Shown in pieces: positions 25,056 through 33,390 of a stretch of 47,207 nt of DNA. Made by a program: the position numbers and the translations under genes. The notes below the pieces were generated by a model. It did no database searches and was not told the origin of the DNA. It worked only from the letters and a program-made list of their open reading frames with translations. The stretch comes from Terriglobia bacterium (GTDB lineage Bacteria > Acidobacteriota > Terriglobia > Acidiferrales > UBA7541). The DNA is taken from NCBI GenBank assembly GCA_020072805.1, contig JAIQGC010000046.1, forward strand, positions 1 through 47,207. Direction: 5' to 3'. Position 1 is the first letter of the stretch. Each line of letters starts with the position of its first letter.

Positions 25056-25056
25056 G

Positions 25057-26226
25057 ATGGCCATACCACTGATCTACAACGTGCGCAGCGTCAAAGCCCG
25101 CTGGGCGTCCGCTATCGTTGCAGTGCTGGGAATTGCCGGGACGGTCGGCGTCTTCGTGGCCATGCTCTCGCTGGCACGAGGGTTCCGCGCCACGCTGGTG
25201 GCTTCGGGCTCCTACGGCAACGCGCTGGTGCTGCGCGCCGGGGCGCCTTCGGAGATGATGGGCGCGATTACGCTGGATTCGGTGAAAATCATCCAGGACG
25301 CGCCCGGAGTGGCTCGTGATTCCAGCGGGCCGCTGGTCACGCAGGAAGTGGTGGGAGTCGTGCCTTTTCCGCTGCTGAGCACCGGTACGGATGCCAACGT
25401 CCAGGTTCGCGGGGTTTCCGCGAACGTGCTGCTGGTCCGCCCCAGCGTTAAGATCGTGCAAGGGCGCATGTTTCAGCCCGGGCTTTCGGAATTGATCGTC
25501 GGCAAGAACGCTTCGGCCAGCTATGCCGGCCTGACCCTGGGCAACACCGTGAATTTTGGCGGCGGACGCTGGCAGGTTGCGGGCGTTTTCGACGCCGGGG
25601 GATCCTCGTTCGATTCGGAAGTGTGGTGCGATGCCCGGATTTTCAACGAAGCATTGAAGCGGCCGGAGAATATTTTTCAGTCCGTGACAGTGCATCTGGC
25701 CACGCCGGAGTCTTTTCAGCAATTCAAGGACGCGGTCACGGCGGATCCGCGCATGAACGTGGACATCACCCGCGAGGTGGACTACTACTCCAAGCAGTCG
25801 CGCACCATGACCACGCTGATTACGGTATTGGGCGGGGTGGTGGCCGCGATCATGGCTATCGGGGCGGTCTTTGGGGCGCTCAATACGATGTACTCCGCGG
25901 TGGCCGAACGCGGCCGGGAAATCGCCACCATGCGCGCACTCGGATTTGGCGGCCCCGCGGTGGTTTTTTCGTTTCTTGTGGAAGCGCTGCTGATTTCCTT
26001 CGTGGGCGGAGTTGTTGGCTGCCTGGCCGTCCTTCCGCTAAACGGCCTGACCACGGGCGCGATGAACTGGCAGACTTTTTCGCATCTGGCATTCGCCTTC
26101 AAAATCACGCCGGAATTGCTGGTCAAGGGGGTCATTTTCGCGCTGGTCATGGGAGTGCTCGGCGGACTTCTTCCCGCCATCCGCGCAGCGCGGCTTCCGG
26201 TGGCCACGGCCCTTCGCGAACTGTAG
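25057..26226 (+). CDS. MacB-like ABC transporter permease (FtsX domain), second of two
   Basis: A 389-residue paralogue of the preceding permease: N-terminal helix (residues 14-36), MacB_PCD periplasmic domain (NVQVRGVSANVLLVRP, GRMFQPGLSELIVGK), and C-terminal FtsX helices with the coupling motif ERGREIATMRALGFGGPAVVFSFL. It ends the operon. The operon's base composition on the plus strand is more C-rich than in genes either side, which could mean separate origin. Confidence 0.9.
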   Translation: MAIPLIYNVRSVKARWASAIVAVLGIAGTVGVFVAMLSLARGFRATLVASGSYGNALVLRAGAPSEMMGAITLDSVKIIQDAPGVARDSSGPLVTQEVVGVVPFPLLSTGTDANVQVRGVSANVLLVRPSVKIVQGRMFQPGLSELIVGKNASASYAGLTLGNTVNFGGGRWQVAGVFDAGGSSFDSEVWCDARIFNEALKRPENIFQSVTVHLATPESFQQFKDAVTADPRMNVDITREVDYYSKQSRTMTTLITVLGGVVAAIMAIGAVFGALNTMYSAVAERGREIATMRALGFGGPAVVFSFLVEALLISFVGGVVGCLAVLPLNGLTTGAMNWQTFSHLAFAFKITPELLVKGVIFALVMGVLGGLLPAIRAARLPVATALREL

Positions 26227-26300
26227 CCGCCAGCGGCGAAAAGCAGAAAAGGAATGGAAATCGAAGTCCGCTTCCTGCGCAGGGGCTTGTGCGCGGAGAT

Positions 26301-26330
26301 TTGACGGGGCGCGGAAGGCTCTGCTAAATT
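26301..26330 (+). promoter_or_regulatory. promoter of the aldehyde dehydrogenase gene
   Basis: TTGACG (26301-26306), 18-bp spacer ending TGC (extended -10), TAAATT (26325-26330). The gene start is 75 bp downstream. Confidence 0.6.
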
Positions 26331-26405
26331 TTTGTTTCCGCGAGGTACGCCCCCGTCCGACCCCGCACCGAATCAAGAGACAGACGAGGCATTCGAGGAG
26401 GAAAT

Positions 26406-27908
26406 ATGTCCAGCACAGTTGCGCCTAAGGCGTACCGGAATTTCATCAACGGGGAGTGGGTGGAGGCGCGCGGGGAGAAAGCGTACGAGAACCGCAATCC
26501 GGCGAATACGGAGGAGCTGATCGGGATGTTTCCCGTCTCTGGGGCGGAGGACGTGGAAGCGGCGGTGGAGGCGGCGAAAGAGGCGTACAAGAAGTGGAGG
26601 CTGACGCCGGCGCCGAAGAGGGCGGAGATTCTGTTTCGCGCGGCGGAGCTGCTGGTGCAGAGGAAAGAGCAATATTCGAAGGATATGACGCGGGAAATGG
26701 GCAAGGTGCTGGCGGAGACGCGCGGGGACGTCCAGGAAGCCATCGATATGACGTATTACATGGCGGGGGAGGGACGGCGGCTGTTTGGGCAGACGACGCC
26801 TTCGGAGCTGCCGAATAAGTTTGCGATGAGCGTGCGGCAATCGATTGGCGTGTGCGGAATGATCACGCCGTGGAATTTTCCGATGGCCATACCGTCGTGG
26901 AAGATGATGCCGGCGCTGGTGAGCGGAAACACGGTGGTACTGAAGCCGGGAGAGGATACGCCGCTGTCGTCGTACAACCTGGTGCAGGCGCTGACGGAGG
27001 CGGGACTGCCGCGGGGCGTGGTGAACCTGGTGAACGGTGACGGGCCGGGGGCGGGAGCGCCGCTGGTGAAGCACCGGGATGTGCCGGTGATCAGTTTTAC
27101 GGGGTCGTGCGGAACGGGGCGGGAGATTGCGGCGGCGTGCGCGCCGGAGTTCAAGCACTACAGCCTGGAGATGGGCGGGAAGAACATCATCATCGTGATG
27201 GACGATGCCAACCTGGATCTGGCGGTGGATGGAGCGATTTGGGGCGGATTTGGGACGACGGGGCAGCGGTGCACGGCGGCGAGCCGCGTGGCGGTGCACC
27301 GGGCGGTGTACAAGGAGTTCGTGGAGCGGTTTGTGGAGAGGGCGCGGGCGTTGCGCGCGGGAGACGGGCTGGATTCGGCGGTGGACATGGGGCCGCTGAT
27401 CAATGAAGGGCAGTTGAAGACGGTGATGAACTACGTGGAGATCGGGAAGAACGAAGGAGCGCGGCTGGCGGCGGGAGGAAACCGGCTGACGGAAGGGAAA
27501 TATGCGAAGGGATGGTTCCACGAGCCGACGATTTTCGCGGATTGCACGCCGAAGATGAGGATCGCGCAGGAGGAAATTTTCGGGCCGGTGGTGTCGGTAC
27601 TTCCGGTGAGCAGCCTGGATGAGGCGCTGGAGGTGGCCAACGGAGTGGTGTACGGGCTTTCGGCGTCGATTTATACGCGGAACGTGAACCGAGCGTTTGC
27701 GGCGGCGAGGGATTTGTACACGGGGATCGTGTACGTGAATGCGCCGACGATCGGGGCGGAGACACACCTGCCGTTCGGGGGAACAAAGCAGACGGGGAAC
27801 GGGCACCGCGAGGCGGCGATTGCGGCGATCGATTTCTTCACGGAGTGGAAGACGATTTATATCGATTATTCGGACCGGTTGCAGAGGGCGCAGATCGACA
27901 ACGCGTAG
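26406..27908 (+). CDS. NAD(P)-dependent aldehyde dehydrogenase
   Basis: A 500-residue ALDH-superfamily enzyme that oxidises an aldehyde to the acid. AGGAGG sits four nucleotides before the ATG. Catalytic residues: Cys289 in [12 protein letters not shown] and Glu255 in LEMGGKN; the nucleotide-binding part shows [22 protein letters not shown] and FTGSCGTG. The C-terminal region ends with [21 protein letters not shown]. The protein is nearest to broad semialdehyde dehydrogenases (ALDH7- or aminobutyraldehyde-like); substrate is not determined. It is preceded by an extended -10 promoter. Confidence 0.9.
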   Translation: MSSTVAPKAYRNFINGEWVEARGEKAYENRNPANTEELIGMFPVSGAEDVEAAVEAAKEAYKKWRLTPAPKRAEILFRAAELLVQRKEQYSKDMTREMGKVLAETRGDVQEAIDMTYYMAGEGRRLFGQTTPSELPNKFAMSVRQSIGVCGMITPWNFPMAIPSWKMMPALVSGNTVVLKPGEDTPLSSYNLVQALTEAGLPRGVVNLVNGDGPGAGAPLVKHRDVPVISFTGSCGTGREIAAACAPEFKHYSLEMGGKNIIIVMDDANLDLAVDGAIWGGFGTTGQRCTAASRVAVHRAVYKEFVERFVERARALRAGDGLDSAVDMGPLINEGQLKTVMNYVEIGKNEGARLAAGGNRLTEGKYAKGWFHEPTIFADCTPKMRIAQEEIFGPVVSVLPVSSLDEALEVANGVVYGLSASIYTRNVNRAFAAARDLYTGIVYVNAPTIGAETHLPFGGTKQTGNGHREAAIAAIDFFTEWKTIYIDYSDRLQRAQIDNA

Positions 27909-27942
27909 GGCGAAGCAGGCGTTGGCGAATGGGAAAGGCGCG

Positions 27943-27971
27943 TTGACGCGAAGGAAACGGGTCTCTAAAAT
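27943..27971 (+). promoter_or_regulatory. strong sigma-70-type promoter of hrcA
   Basis: TTGACG (27943-27948), 17-bp spacer, TAAAAT (27966-27971), immediately followed by the CIRCE-like inverted repeat. Confidence 0.75.
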
Positions 27972-27976
27972 GAAAT

Positions 27977-27998
27977 CAGCGCTCAAGGAAGAGCGCTG
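27977..27998. promoter_or_regulatory. CIRCE-like inverted repeat, putative HrcA operator
   Basis: CAGCGCTC-AAGGAA-GAGCGCTG: an 8-bp perfect inverted repeat two bases before the hrcA start codon and just after the -10. Its half-sites resemble CIRCE (TTAGCACTC/GAGTGCTAA) but the spacer is 6 rather than 9 bp. Confidence 0.55.
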
Positions 27999-28000
27999 CC

Positions 28001-29044
28001 ATGCGCAACCCAGTTCTACAAGAGCGGCGGCACCGGCAGATCCTGGCGGATCTGGTGCGGACGTACATCGAAACGGGCGAGCCGGTCTCCTCGAGGGCGA
28101 TCTCGCGGCGGCTTGAAGAAGAACTGAGCGCGGCGACCATCCGCAACGTGATGGCCGATCTGGAGGATGCGGGGCTGCTGTACCAGCCGCACACCTCGGC
28201 GGGACGCGTGCCGACGGCAACGGCTTACCGGTTTTTTGCGCAGGAGATAGCGCTGCAAGCAACGCTGAGCCGGGAAGACCGCGAATGGATACAGCAGGAA
28301 TTTGCGGGGGCCTCGACGACGACGGAGATCACGGAGCGGGCGGGGCACGTGCTGGCGCAGGTGTCCAAGGGGCTGGGGATCGTGATCGCGCCGCCGATCG
28401 CGCGGGCGGTGCTGGAACATGCGCGAATGTGGCTGCTGCCGGACGGGCGCGTGGTAGTGGTGCTGATCTCGCCGGGAGGGGTAACGCGGGACAAGGTGCT
28501 GCGGCCGCAGCGGCGCTTCACGCAGGCAGAGCTGGACGCGACGTCGGAATTTTTGAACCGGGAGTATTCCGGCTGGACGCTGGATGCGATTCGCGGGGAT
28601 TTGCTGCAGAAGCTGGCGAGCGAGCGGGAGAGGTACGATTCGCTGGCGGGGAGCGCGCTGGCGCTTTGCGACCCGGTGATGCGAGGCGAGGAGCTGACGC
28701 GGCAGGTGCACGTGGAAGGCGCGGCGCAAATCATCGGTTCGCCAGAATTCACCGACCAGATGCAGATCCGGGAATTGCTTTCGGCGATCGAGGAGAAGCA
28801 CCGGCTGATCAGCGTGCTCAACGCGTGCATTGATACGCCGGAGCCGGTGCACGTGCAGATCGGAATCAAGGAGATTTCCGTGGGGGGAGAGAACCTGGCG
28901 CTGATCGGAGCGGCGTACACCCACCATGACGAGGTGCAGGGGACGCTGGGAGTGCTGGGGCCGACGCGGATGCATTATGAGCGAGCGGTGACGGCGGTGG
29001 CGTACGTGGCGCGGCTGTTCAGCGACGCTTTGACGAAGATTTAG
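28001..29044 (+). CDS. hrcA: heat-inducible transcription repressor HrcA
   Basis: A 347-residue HrcA: winged-helix N-terminus (ERRHRQILADLVRTYIETGEPVSSRAIS then SAATIRNVMADLEDAGLLYQPHTSAGRVPT) and GAF-like/dimerisation domain (residues about 100-345; the end block GTLGVLGPTRMHYERAV is diagnostic). HrcA represses chaperone operons at CIRCE and is kept active by GroEL. It heads an hrcA-grpE-dnaJ-rsmE run, the usual heat-shock arrangement, though dnaK is not adjacent. The start codon directly follows a CIRCE-like palindrome, which suggests autorepression. Confidence 0.95.
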   Translation: MRNPVLQERRHRQILADLVRTYIETGEPVSSRAISRRLEEELSAATIRNVMADLEDAGLLYQPHTSAGRVPTATAYRFFAQEIALQATLSREDREWIQQEFAGASTTTEITERAGHVLAQVSKGLGIVIAPPIARAVLEHARMWLLPDGRVVVVLISPGGVTRDKVLRPQRRFTQAELDATSEFLNREYSGWTLDAIRGDLLQKLASERERYDSLAGSALALCDPVMRGEELTRQVHVEGAAQIIGSPEFTDQMQIRELLSAIEEKHRLISVLNACIDTPEPVHVQIGIKEISVGGENLALIGAAYTHHDEVQGTLGVLGPTRMHYERAVTAVAYVARLFSDALTKI

Positions 29045-29090
29045 CCCGCATTTCTTACCAGGAGGAGCGGGTATGGGCGGGTGGGAAAAG

Positions 29091-29119
29091 CCCGCCCTCT
29101 GAAGAGGGCGGCTACAGAA
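29091..29119 (+). repeat. 29-bp dispersed hairpin repeat, copy B
   Basis: Exact reverse complement of 3985-4013, lying between hrcA and grpE. On the RNA it gives a 9-bp GC stem (CCGCCCTCT/AGAGGGCGG) without a U-run, so it might stabilise or separate the two messages rather than terminate. Confidence 0.85.
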
Positions 29120-29168
29120 CACTTGTGAGAAATCCGGGTTAGGGTTACGGCGAGCGAGAGGATTGAAC

Positions 29169-29741
29169 TTGGCGGAGAAGAAAAAAGTGGACAGGAGCGA
29201 GAACAGGGGCGGGGAAGATGCGCTGGAGCAGAGCGCGGAGGCCCGCGCGGAAGCGGCGGATTCCCTGCGGATCGATGCGGACGTGAATAAGCTGGCGGTA
29301 GACCTGGAAGAGCTGCGGCAGATGCTGGTGCGGCGGCAAGCGGACTTCGATAATTACCGCAAGAGGATCGAGAAGGAGCGGGCGGAGGATAGCAAGCGGG
29401 CGACATCGCGGGTGATCGAGTCGCTGATTCCGATTCTGGATGGATTCGAGCAGGCGCTGGCGGCGCATAAGGAGCCGAGCTACGAGGCGTACCGCAAAGG
29501 GTTCGAGTTGATCTACAAGCAGATGATGGAGAATCTGACGAAGCTGGGATTGGAACGGCTGGACCCGGCCGGGGGAAAGTTTGATCCGCATTTTCACCAG
29601 GCGGTGGACCGGGCGGAGAGCGACGAGGCGGAAGATGGAACGGTGCTGCAGGTTTTCCAGCCGGGGTATGTGTTTCATGGGCGGGTGCTGAGGCCGGCGC
29701 TGGTGCGCGTGGCGGTGGGGCGGGATAGGGCGGCGAATTAA
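29169..29741 (+). CDS. grpE: nucleotide exchange factor GrpE
   Basis: A 190-residue GrpE. The long N-terminal coiled coil includes LEELRQMLVRRQADFDNYRKRIEKE (residues about 42-66). The head domain includes LIPILDGFEQAL, FELIYKQMMENLTKLGLERLDPAGGKFDPHFHQAV and the C-terminal VFQPGYVFHGRVLRPALVRVA. It exchanges ADP for ATP on DnaK. I prefer the TTG at 29169 because GAGAGGA lies six nucleotides upstream; the TTG at 29163 would abut that motif. A TTG start may limit its level. Confidence 0.93.
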   Translation: MAEKKKVDRSENRGGEDALEQSAEARAEAADSLRIDADVNKLAVDLEELRQMLVRRQADFDNYRKRIEKERAEDSKRATSRVIESLIPILDGFEQALAAHKEPSYEAYRKGFELIYKQMMENLTKLGLERLDPAGGKFDPHFHQAVDRAESDEAEDGTVLQVFQPGYVFHGRVLRPALVRVAVGRDRAAN

Positions 29742-29768
29742 GGGAAGCGGAGAAACCGGCGAGAACTC

Positions 29769-30905
29769 ATGATCAGGAAAGAGCAGAGGGATTTCTACGA
29801 AGTGCTGGGAGTTGCGCGCACGGCGAGCGCCGACGAGATCAAGGGCGCCTACCGCAAAGCGGCGCTGAAGTGGCATCCGGACCGGCATCCCGAAGACAAG
29901 CACGAGGCGGAAGTGCGCTTCCGCGAGGCCACCGAAGCCTACGCGGTGCTGAGCGATGCGCAGAAGCGCGATGTGTATGACCGCTACGGGCTCGCGGGAC
30001 TTTCCGGGGCCGGGGGGATGGAGGATTTCAGCGGGACCATCTTTCAGGATTTTCACGACGTGTTCGGGGATCTATTTGGCGGGGGCGATTTCTTTTCCTC
30101 CGGGAGGCGCGGGCGCAGCCGGGTGCAGCGCGGGGCGGACCTGCGCTACGACATGGCGCTGAGCTTTGAAGAGGCGGCCAGCGGCGTATCCACGAAGATC
30201 AAAGTGCCGCGGCAGGAATTCTGCGGAGTATGCAACGGAACGGGCGCCAAGGCGGGGACGGGCGTGGTGGCCTGCCAGACCTGCGGCGGGCGCGGGCAGG
30301 TGGTGACGCAGCAAGCCATGTTCATGATTTCGCGGACGTGTCCGGCGTGCCGCGGAGCGGGGCAGATCATCAAGGAAAAATGCCCGGACTGCCGCGGGCA
30401 GGGGCGGGTGGAAAAAGAGCGGACGATCGAGCTGAGGATTCCGCCGGGAGTGGACACGGGGACGCGGCTGCGGGTGAGCGGCGAGGGCGAACCGGGGCCG
30501 AATGGCGGCCCGGCGGGCGATCTGTACGTGGTGCTGGAAGTGAAGGACCACCGGTTCTTTGAGCGGCGCGGGGCGGATCTGTATTGCACGGTGCCCATCA
30601 GCCTGGCGCAGGCGGCGCTGGGAACGGAGTTGATGGTGCCGGGGCTTGCGGGAGAAGAGAAGCTGAAGATTCCCGAAGGGACGCAGAGCGGCACGATTTT
30701 TCGGATGAAGGGGAAAGGACTGCCGGACCCGCACGGAGGGGGCAAGGGGGATCTTTACTTTCATGTGCGGGTGGTGACGCCGACGAAGATGAGCAAGGAG
30801 CAGAGGAAGTTGATGGAGCAGTTGCGGGAGATGATGAAGGTGGAGAATGCGCCGGCGGAGCGGGATTCGGCGATGTTCGACAAGATGAAGGATATTTTAG
30901 GATAG
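29769..30905 (+). CDS. dnaJ: chaperone protein DnaJ
   Basis: A complete 378-residue type I DnaJ: J domain (residues about 8-73) with the HPD motif at 36-38, a Gly/Phe-containing linker ([18 protein letters not shown]), and four zinc-finger CXXCXGXG repeats ([32 protein letters not shown]). The C-terminal substrate domains carry [20 protein letters not shown] and HPHGG-type motifs. It stimulates DnaK ATP hydrolysis and binds unfolded protein. It follows grpE by 27 nt in the same operon. Confidence 0.96.
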   Translation: MIRKEQRDFYEVLGVARTASADEIKGAYRKAALKWHPDRHPEDKHEAEVRFREATEAYAVLSDAQKRDVYDRYGLAGLSGAGGMEDFSGTIFQDFHDVFGDLFGGGDFFSSGRRGRSRVQRGADLRYDMALSFEEAASGVSTKIKVPRQEFCGVCNGTGAKAGTGVVACQTCGGRGQVVTQQAMFMISRTCPACRGAGQIIKEKCPDCRGQGRVEKERTIELRIPPGVDTGTRLRVSGEGEPGPNGGPAGDLYVVLEVKDHRFFERRGADLYCTVPISLAQAALGTELMVPGLAGEEKLKIPEGTQSGTIFRMKGKGLPDPHGGGKGDLYFHVRVVTPTKMSKEQRKLMEQLREMMKVENAPAERDSAMFDKMKDILG

Positions 30906-30913
30906 AGGAAGTT

Positions 30914-30948
30914 GTCAGTAGACAGTTATCAGTAGGCAGTAAACAGTC
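30914..30948. repeat. five tandem heptamers of the form NNCAGTN
   Basis: Between dnaJ and rsmE, five consecutive 7-bp units share CAGT at the same phase (GTCAGTA, GACAGTT, ATCAGTA, GGCAGTA, AACAGTC). The short phased array is too regular for chance; function unknown. Confidence 0.75.
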
Positions 30949-31066
30949 GTTGGTATGCGGTTTCCCTGGTGGTTGGGTTGAAGTTCAGTTCGGATGTTCC
31001 GCGGGATCAGCGCAAATTGCTAGATGGTGTTGAATGGTTTGGGGCCGGGGTGTGCTTGAGCGGTGG

Positions 31067-31072
31067 TACAAT
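31067..31072 (+). promoter_or_regulatory. -10-like box just before rsmE
   Basis: TACAAT ends seven nucleotides before the GTG at 31080, matching the short-leader pattern at other genes here. No -35 at a normal distance is convincing. Confidence 0.4.
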
Positions 31073-31079
31073 TCGGGCC

Positions 31080-31802
31080 GTGCGCAGAAGATTTTTTGTG
31101 GAGCAATTTGAAGAGGGCCGGTGCGTGATGGAGGGGGAGACGGCGCATCACCTGGGGCGCGTGCTCCGGGCGCAGCCGGGACAGAGGTATGAGCTGAGCG
31201 ATGGGCGGCGGGTGTGGCTGGGGCGGGTGGTGAATGCGGGGCGGGAGAGCGTGGAGTTTGCGCTGGAGGAGGAGCTTCCTGCGGTAGAGCCGGCGCTGCG
31301 GCTGACGCTGTTGCTGGCGGTGGTGAAGTTTGACGCCTTTGAATGGGCGCTGGAGAAAGCGACGGAACTGGGGGTGGAGGCGATTGTGCCGCTGGCGGCG
31401 GGACGCAGCGAAAAGGGGCTGCTGCAAGCGGCGGAGAAGCGCGCGGAGCGCTGGCGCAGGATTCTGCTGGAAGGAGCGCAGCAGTCGAGAAGGCTGCGGC
31501 CGCCGCGGCTGGAAGCGCTGAGCAAGCCGCAGGCGGCGTTTGCGGAGAAAAGGGAAGGATTGCGGCTATTGCTCTCGGAGAGGGCGGAAGCGCCCATGTT
31601 GAAGAACGTGATTGGCAAGGCGGCGCGGACGCGGGAAGCGGTATTCGCGGTGGGGCCGGAGGGCGGGTGGACGGAGGAGGAATTTCTGGCAGCGGGGAAG
31701 GCGGGATTTGCCGAGGTGTCGCTGGGAAAGATGATCCTGCGGACGGAGACGGCGGTGACGGCGGGACTGGCGGCGCTGAACTATGCGCTTGGAGAAGAAT
31801 AG
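31080..31802 (+). CDS. rsmE: 16S rRNA (uracil1498-N3)-methyltransferase RsmE
   Basis: A 240-residue SPOUT-class methyltransferase. A PUA-like N-terminal domain (RRFFVEQFEEGR then ETAHHLGRVLRAQPGQRYELSDG) precedes the trefoil-knot domain with KFDAFEWALEKATELGVEAIVPLAAGRSE, EGAQQSRRLRPP, the knot AVGPEGGWTEEE and LGKMILRTETAVTAGLAAL. It methylates U1498 in the 30S decoding region using SAM. The GTG at 31080 is chosen because the family begins RRFF; the open frame extends further up without homology. It lacks a clear Shine-Dalgarno sequence. Confidence 0.93.
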   Translation: MRRRFFVEQFEEGRCVMEGETAHHLGRVLRAQPGQRYELSDGRRVWLGRVVNAGRESVEFALEEELPAVEPALRLTLLLAVVKFDAFEWALEKATELGVEAIVPLAAGRSEKGLLQAAEKRAERWRRILLEGAQQSRRLRPPRLEALSKPQAAFAEKREGLRLLLSERAEAPMLKNVIGKAARTREAVFAVGPEGGWTEEEFLAAGKAGFAEVSLGKMILRTETAVTAGLAALNYALGEE

Positions 31803-31815
31803 CGGGTGAAGTAGG

Positions 31816-32679
31816 ATGTCGCGCATGTCACGCACCCTTCTGTTTTTCCTGGCAAGTATGATTGCAAGCGCCGGTTTGTGGGCGCAAGACCGTCCGCTGC
31901 GCACGGTGGATGCGGAAACCGTGCCTGCGGGAATGCTGCGGGCAGAAGTGGGGATGGAGTTTCTGCGCAACATTGATTTTCCGCTTTCCGGGCTATCCGG
32001 GGATCTGACCTCGGCCGGAGTGATTAATTTTCGAATGGGAGTGGGGAGCCTGGCGGAGGTGCAGATCGAGGGCTCGATCCAGGATTTTCTGGATATCCAC
32101 TCGCAGGGAATCTCCTACATCACGCCCTTGCAGTTGAGCGGGGCGAATTCCACGCATGACACGGGAGACTATTCGCTTTCGGTGAAGCTGCGGGTCTTGA
32201 AGGAGAAAGGAAGGCGGCCGGGAGTGGCGCTGAAAACCGGATTTACGATGCCGAATTCGAACGAGAAGAAAGGCATCGGAAACAACACGCTGGCGGCGCA
32301 CGCGATCCTGGCGGTGGGCAAGCAGTGGAAGGGCGTGAAACTATTCGGGAATGCGGGAGTGGAAGTGATCGATGCGCCAAACGCGCTGCACGCGCAGAAT
32401 GACGTGGTGCGCTATGGAGGCGCGCTGGCGATTCCCGCGGGGCGCAGAGTGGAGATCGTGGGAGAGGTGGCGGGTAGGTATTCGCCGAGGACGATCACGG
32501 TGGGGCTGGTAGGAACGGAAAGCCGGGGAGAGGCGAGGATGGGAGTGCGAATTGCCGCGGGCGGATTTACCTGGGACGTGGCGGGAATCGCGGGACTTTG
32601 CCGGGACGATCCCGGCAGCGGGATAACATTCGGAGTGCGCAAAGAGCTGAGGATTTTCCATCTGGGCGGGGAGAAATAG
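31816..32679 (+). CDS. exported beta-rich protein, probably outer-membrane, function unknown
   Basis: A 287-residue protein with a signal peptide (LLFFLASMIASAGLWAQ) and many amphipathic beta-strand stretches separated by Gly/Asn/Asp turns (for example YSLSVKLRVLKEK, GVALKTGFTMPNSNEKKG, RRVEIVGEVAGRYSP). Such a pattern suits a transporter-type outer-membrane barrel, but there is no terminal Phe signal (it ends GGEK). It starts 13 nt after rsmE and may be co-transcribed. The ATG at 31825 is an alternative. No family recognised with confidence. Confidence 0.7.
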   Translation: MSRMSRTLLFFLASMIASAGLWAQDRPLRTVDAETVPAGMLRAEVGMEFLRNIDFPLSGLSGDLTSAGVINFRMGVGSLAEVQIEGSIQDFLDIHSQGISYITPLQLSGANSTHDTGDYSLSVKLRVLKEKGRRPGVALKTGFTMPNSNEKKGIGNNTLAAHAILAVGKQWKGVKLFGNAGVEVIDAPNALHAQNDVVRYGGALAIPAGRRVEIVGEVAGRYSPRTITVGLVGTESRGEARMGVRIAAGGFTWDVAGIAGLCRDDPGSGITFGVRKELRIFHLGGEK

Positions 32680-32736
32680 GCGGGGGCAGGGCGGGAGGCG
32701 GCGCGCAAGTTGTGGCGCAAGGCGCCGCGGACGTGT

Positions 32737-32742
32737 TATAAA
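32737..32742 (+). promoter_or_regulatory. extended -10 promoter of lepB
   Basis: TGT-TATAAA (-10 at 32737-32742), 18 nt before the ATG at 32761, in an unusually AT-rich patch for this window. No -35 at normal spacing. Confidence 0.45.
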
Positions 32743-32760
32743 TTATAGGATATCGAGCGC

Positions 32761-33372
32761 ATGCAGAATACAGACGAGAAGGAAATGCCCGCCTCACCGG
32801 CCACCCCAGAGCCGGCGGAAAACTCTTCCCCGACGGTCTTTCATCATGAAGTGCGGGCGTGGACGCGGGACCTGCTGCTGGCGATCGGTCTGGCCCTGGC
32901 CGTGGTCGTTTACCTGTACCAGCCGGTGAAGGTGGAAGGAACGAGCATGGCGCCGCTGCTCTCCGACCAGGAGCGGATTTTCATCAACAAGTTCGTTTAC
33001 CGCTTCGAGCCCATCGAGCGCGGCGACGTGGTGGTCTTCTGGTATCCCCTGGACCGCTCGAAATCGTTCATCAAGAGGGTGATTGCGCTGCCCGGGGAGA
33101 GCGTGGAGATTCGCGACGGGCGGCTCTCGGTGAACGGGGTAGAAATGCGCGAGCCTTACGTGCCGCCGCAGTATGCGGATTTGAGCGATTACGGCCCGGT
33201 GCGCGTGCCTGCGAGAAATTATTTCGTGATGGGGGACCACCGGATCAGCTCGAACGATTCGCGGATGTTTGGATCGGTGCCCAGCGAGTTTATTTACGGG
33301 CGGGCGGCGTTCGCGTACTGGCCGTTCGACCATTTTGGAACGCTTTCGAAGACGAATGCGCAGGACAAATGA
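32761..33372 (+). CDS. lepB: signal peptidase I
   Basis: A 203-residue type I signal peptidase that cleaves Sec and Tat signal peptides. One N-terminal membrane anchor (residues 37-55, LLLAIGLALAVVVYLYQP); catalytic Ser62 in VEGTSMAP and general-base Lys105 in KSFIKRVIALPGE; later boxes NYFVMGDHRISSNDSR. It ends in TGA at 33370-33372, and carA continues in the same frame after six codons. It and carA appear co-transcribed. Confidence 0.95.
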   Translation: MQNTDEKEMPASPATPEPAENSSPTVFHHEVRAWTRDLLLAIGLALAVVVYLYQPVKVEGTSMAPLLSDQERIFINKFVYRFEPIERGDVVVFWYPLDRSKSFIKRVIALPGESVEIRDGRLSVNGVEMREPYVPPQYADLSDYGPVRVPARNYFVMGDHRISSNDSRMFGSVPSEFIYGRAAFAYWPFDHFGTLSKTNAQDK

Positions 33373-33390
33373 TTTTCGCAGGAGGCACCA

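Noticed and set aside
27977-27998. canonical CIRCE element
   Set aside because: The half-sites differ at several bases and the spacer is 6 bp, not 9; it is kept only as CIRCE-like.
29091-29119. terminator between hrcA and grpE
   Set aside because: The stem is strong but no T-run follows on either strand; the sequence is a dispersed repeat.
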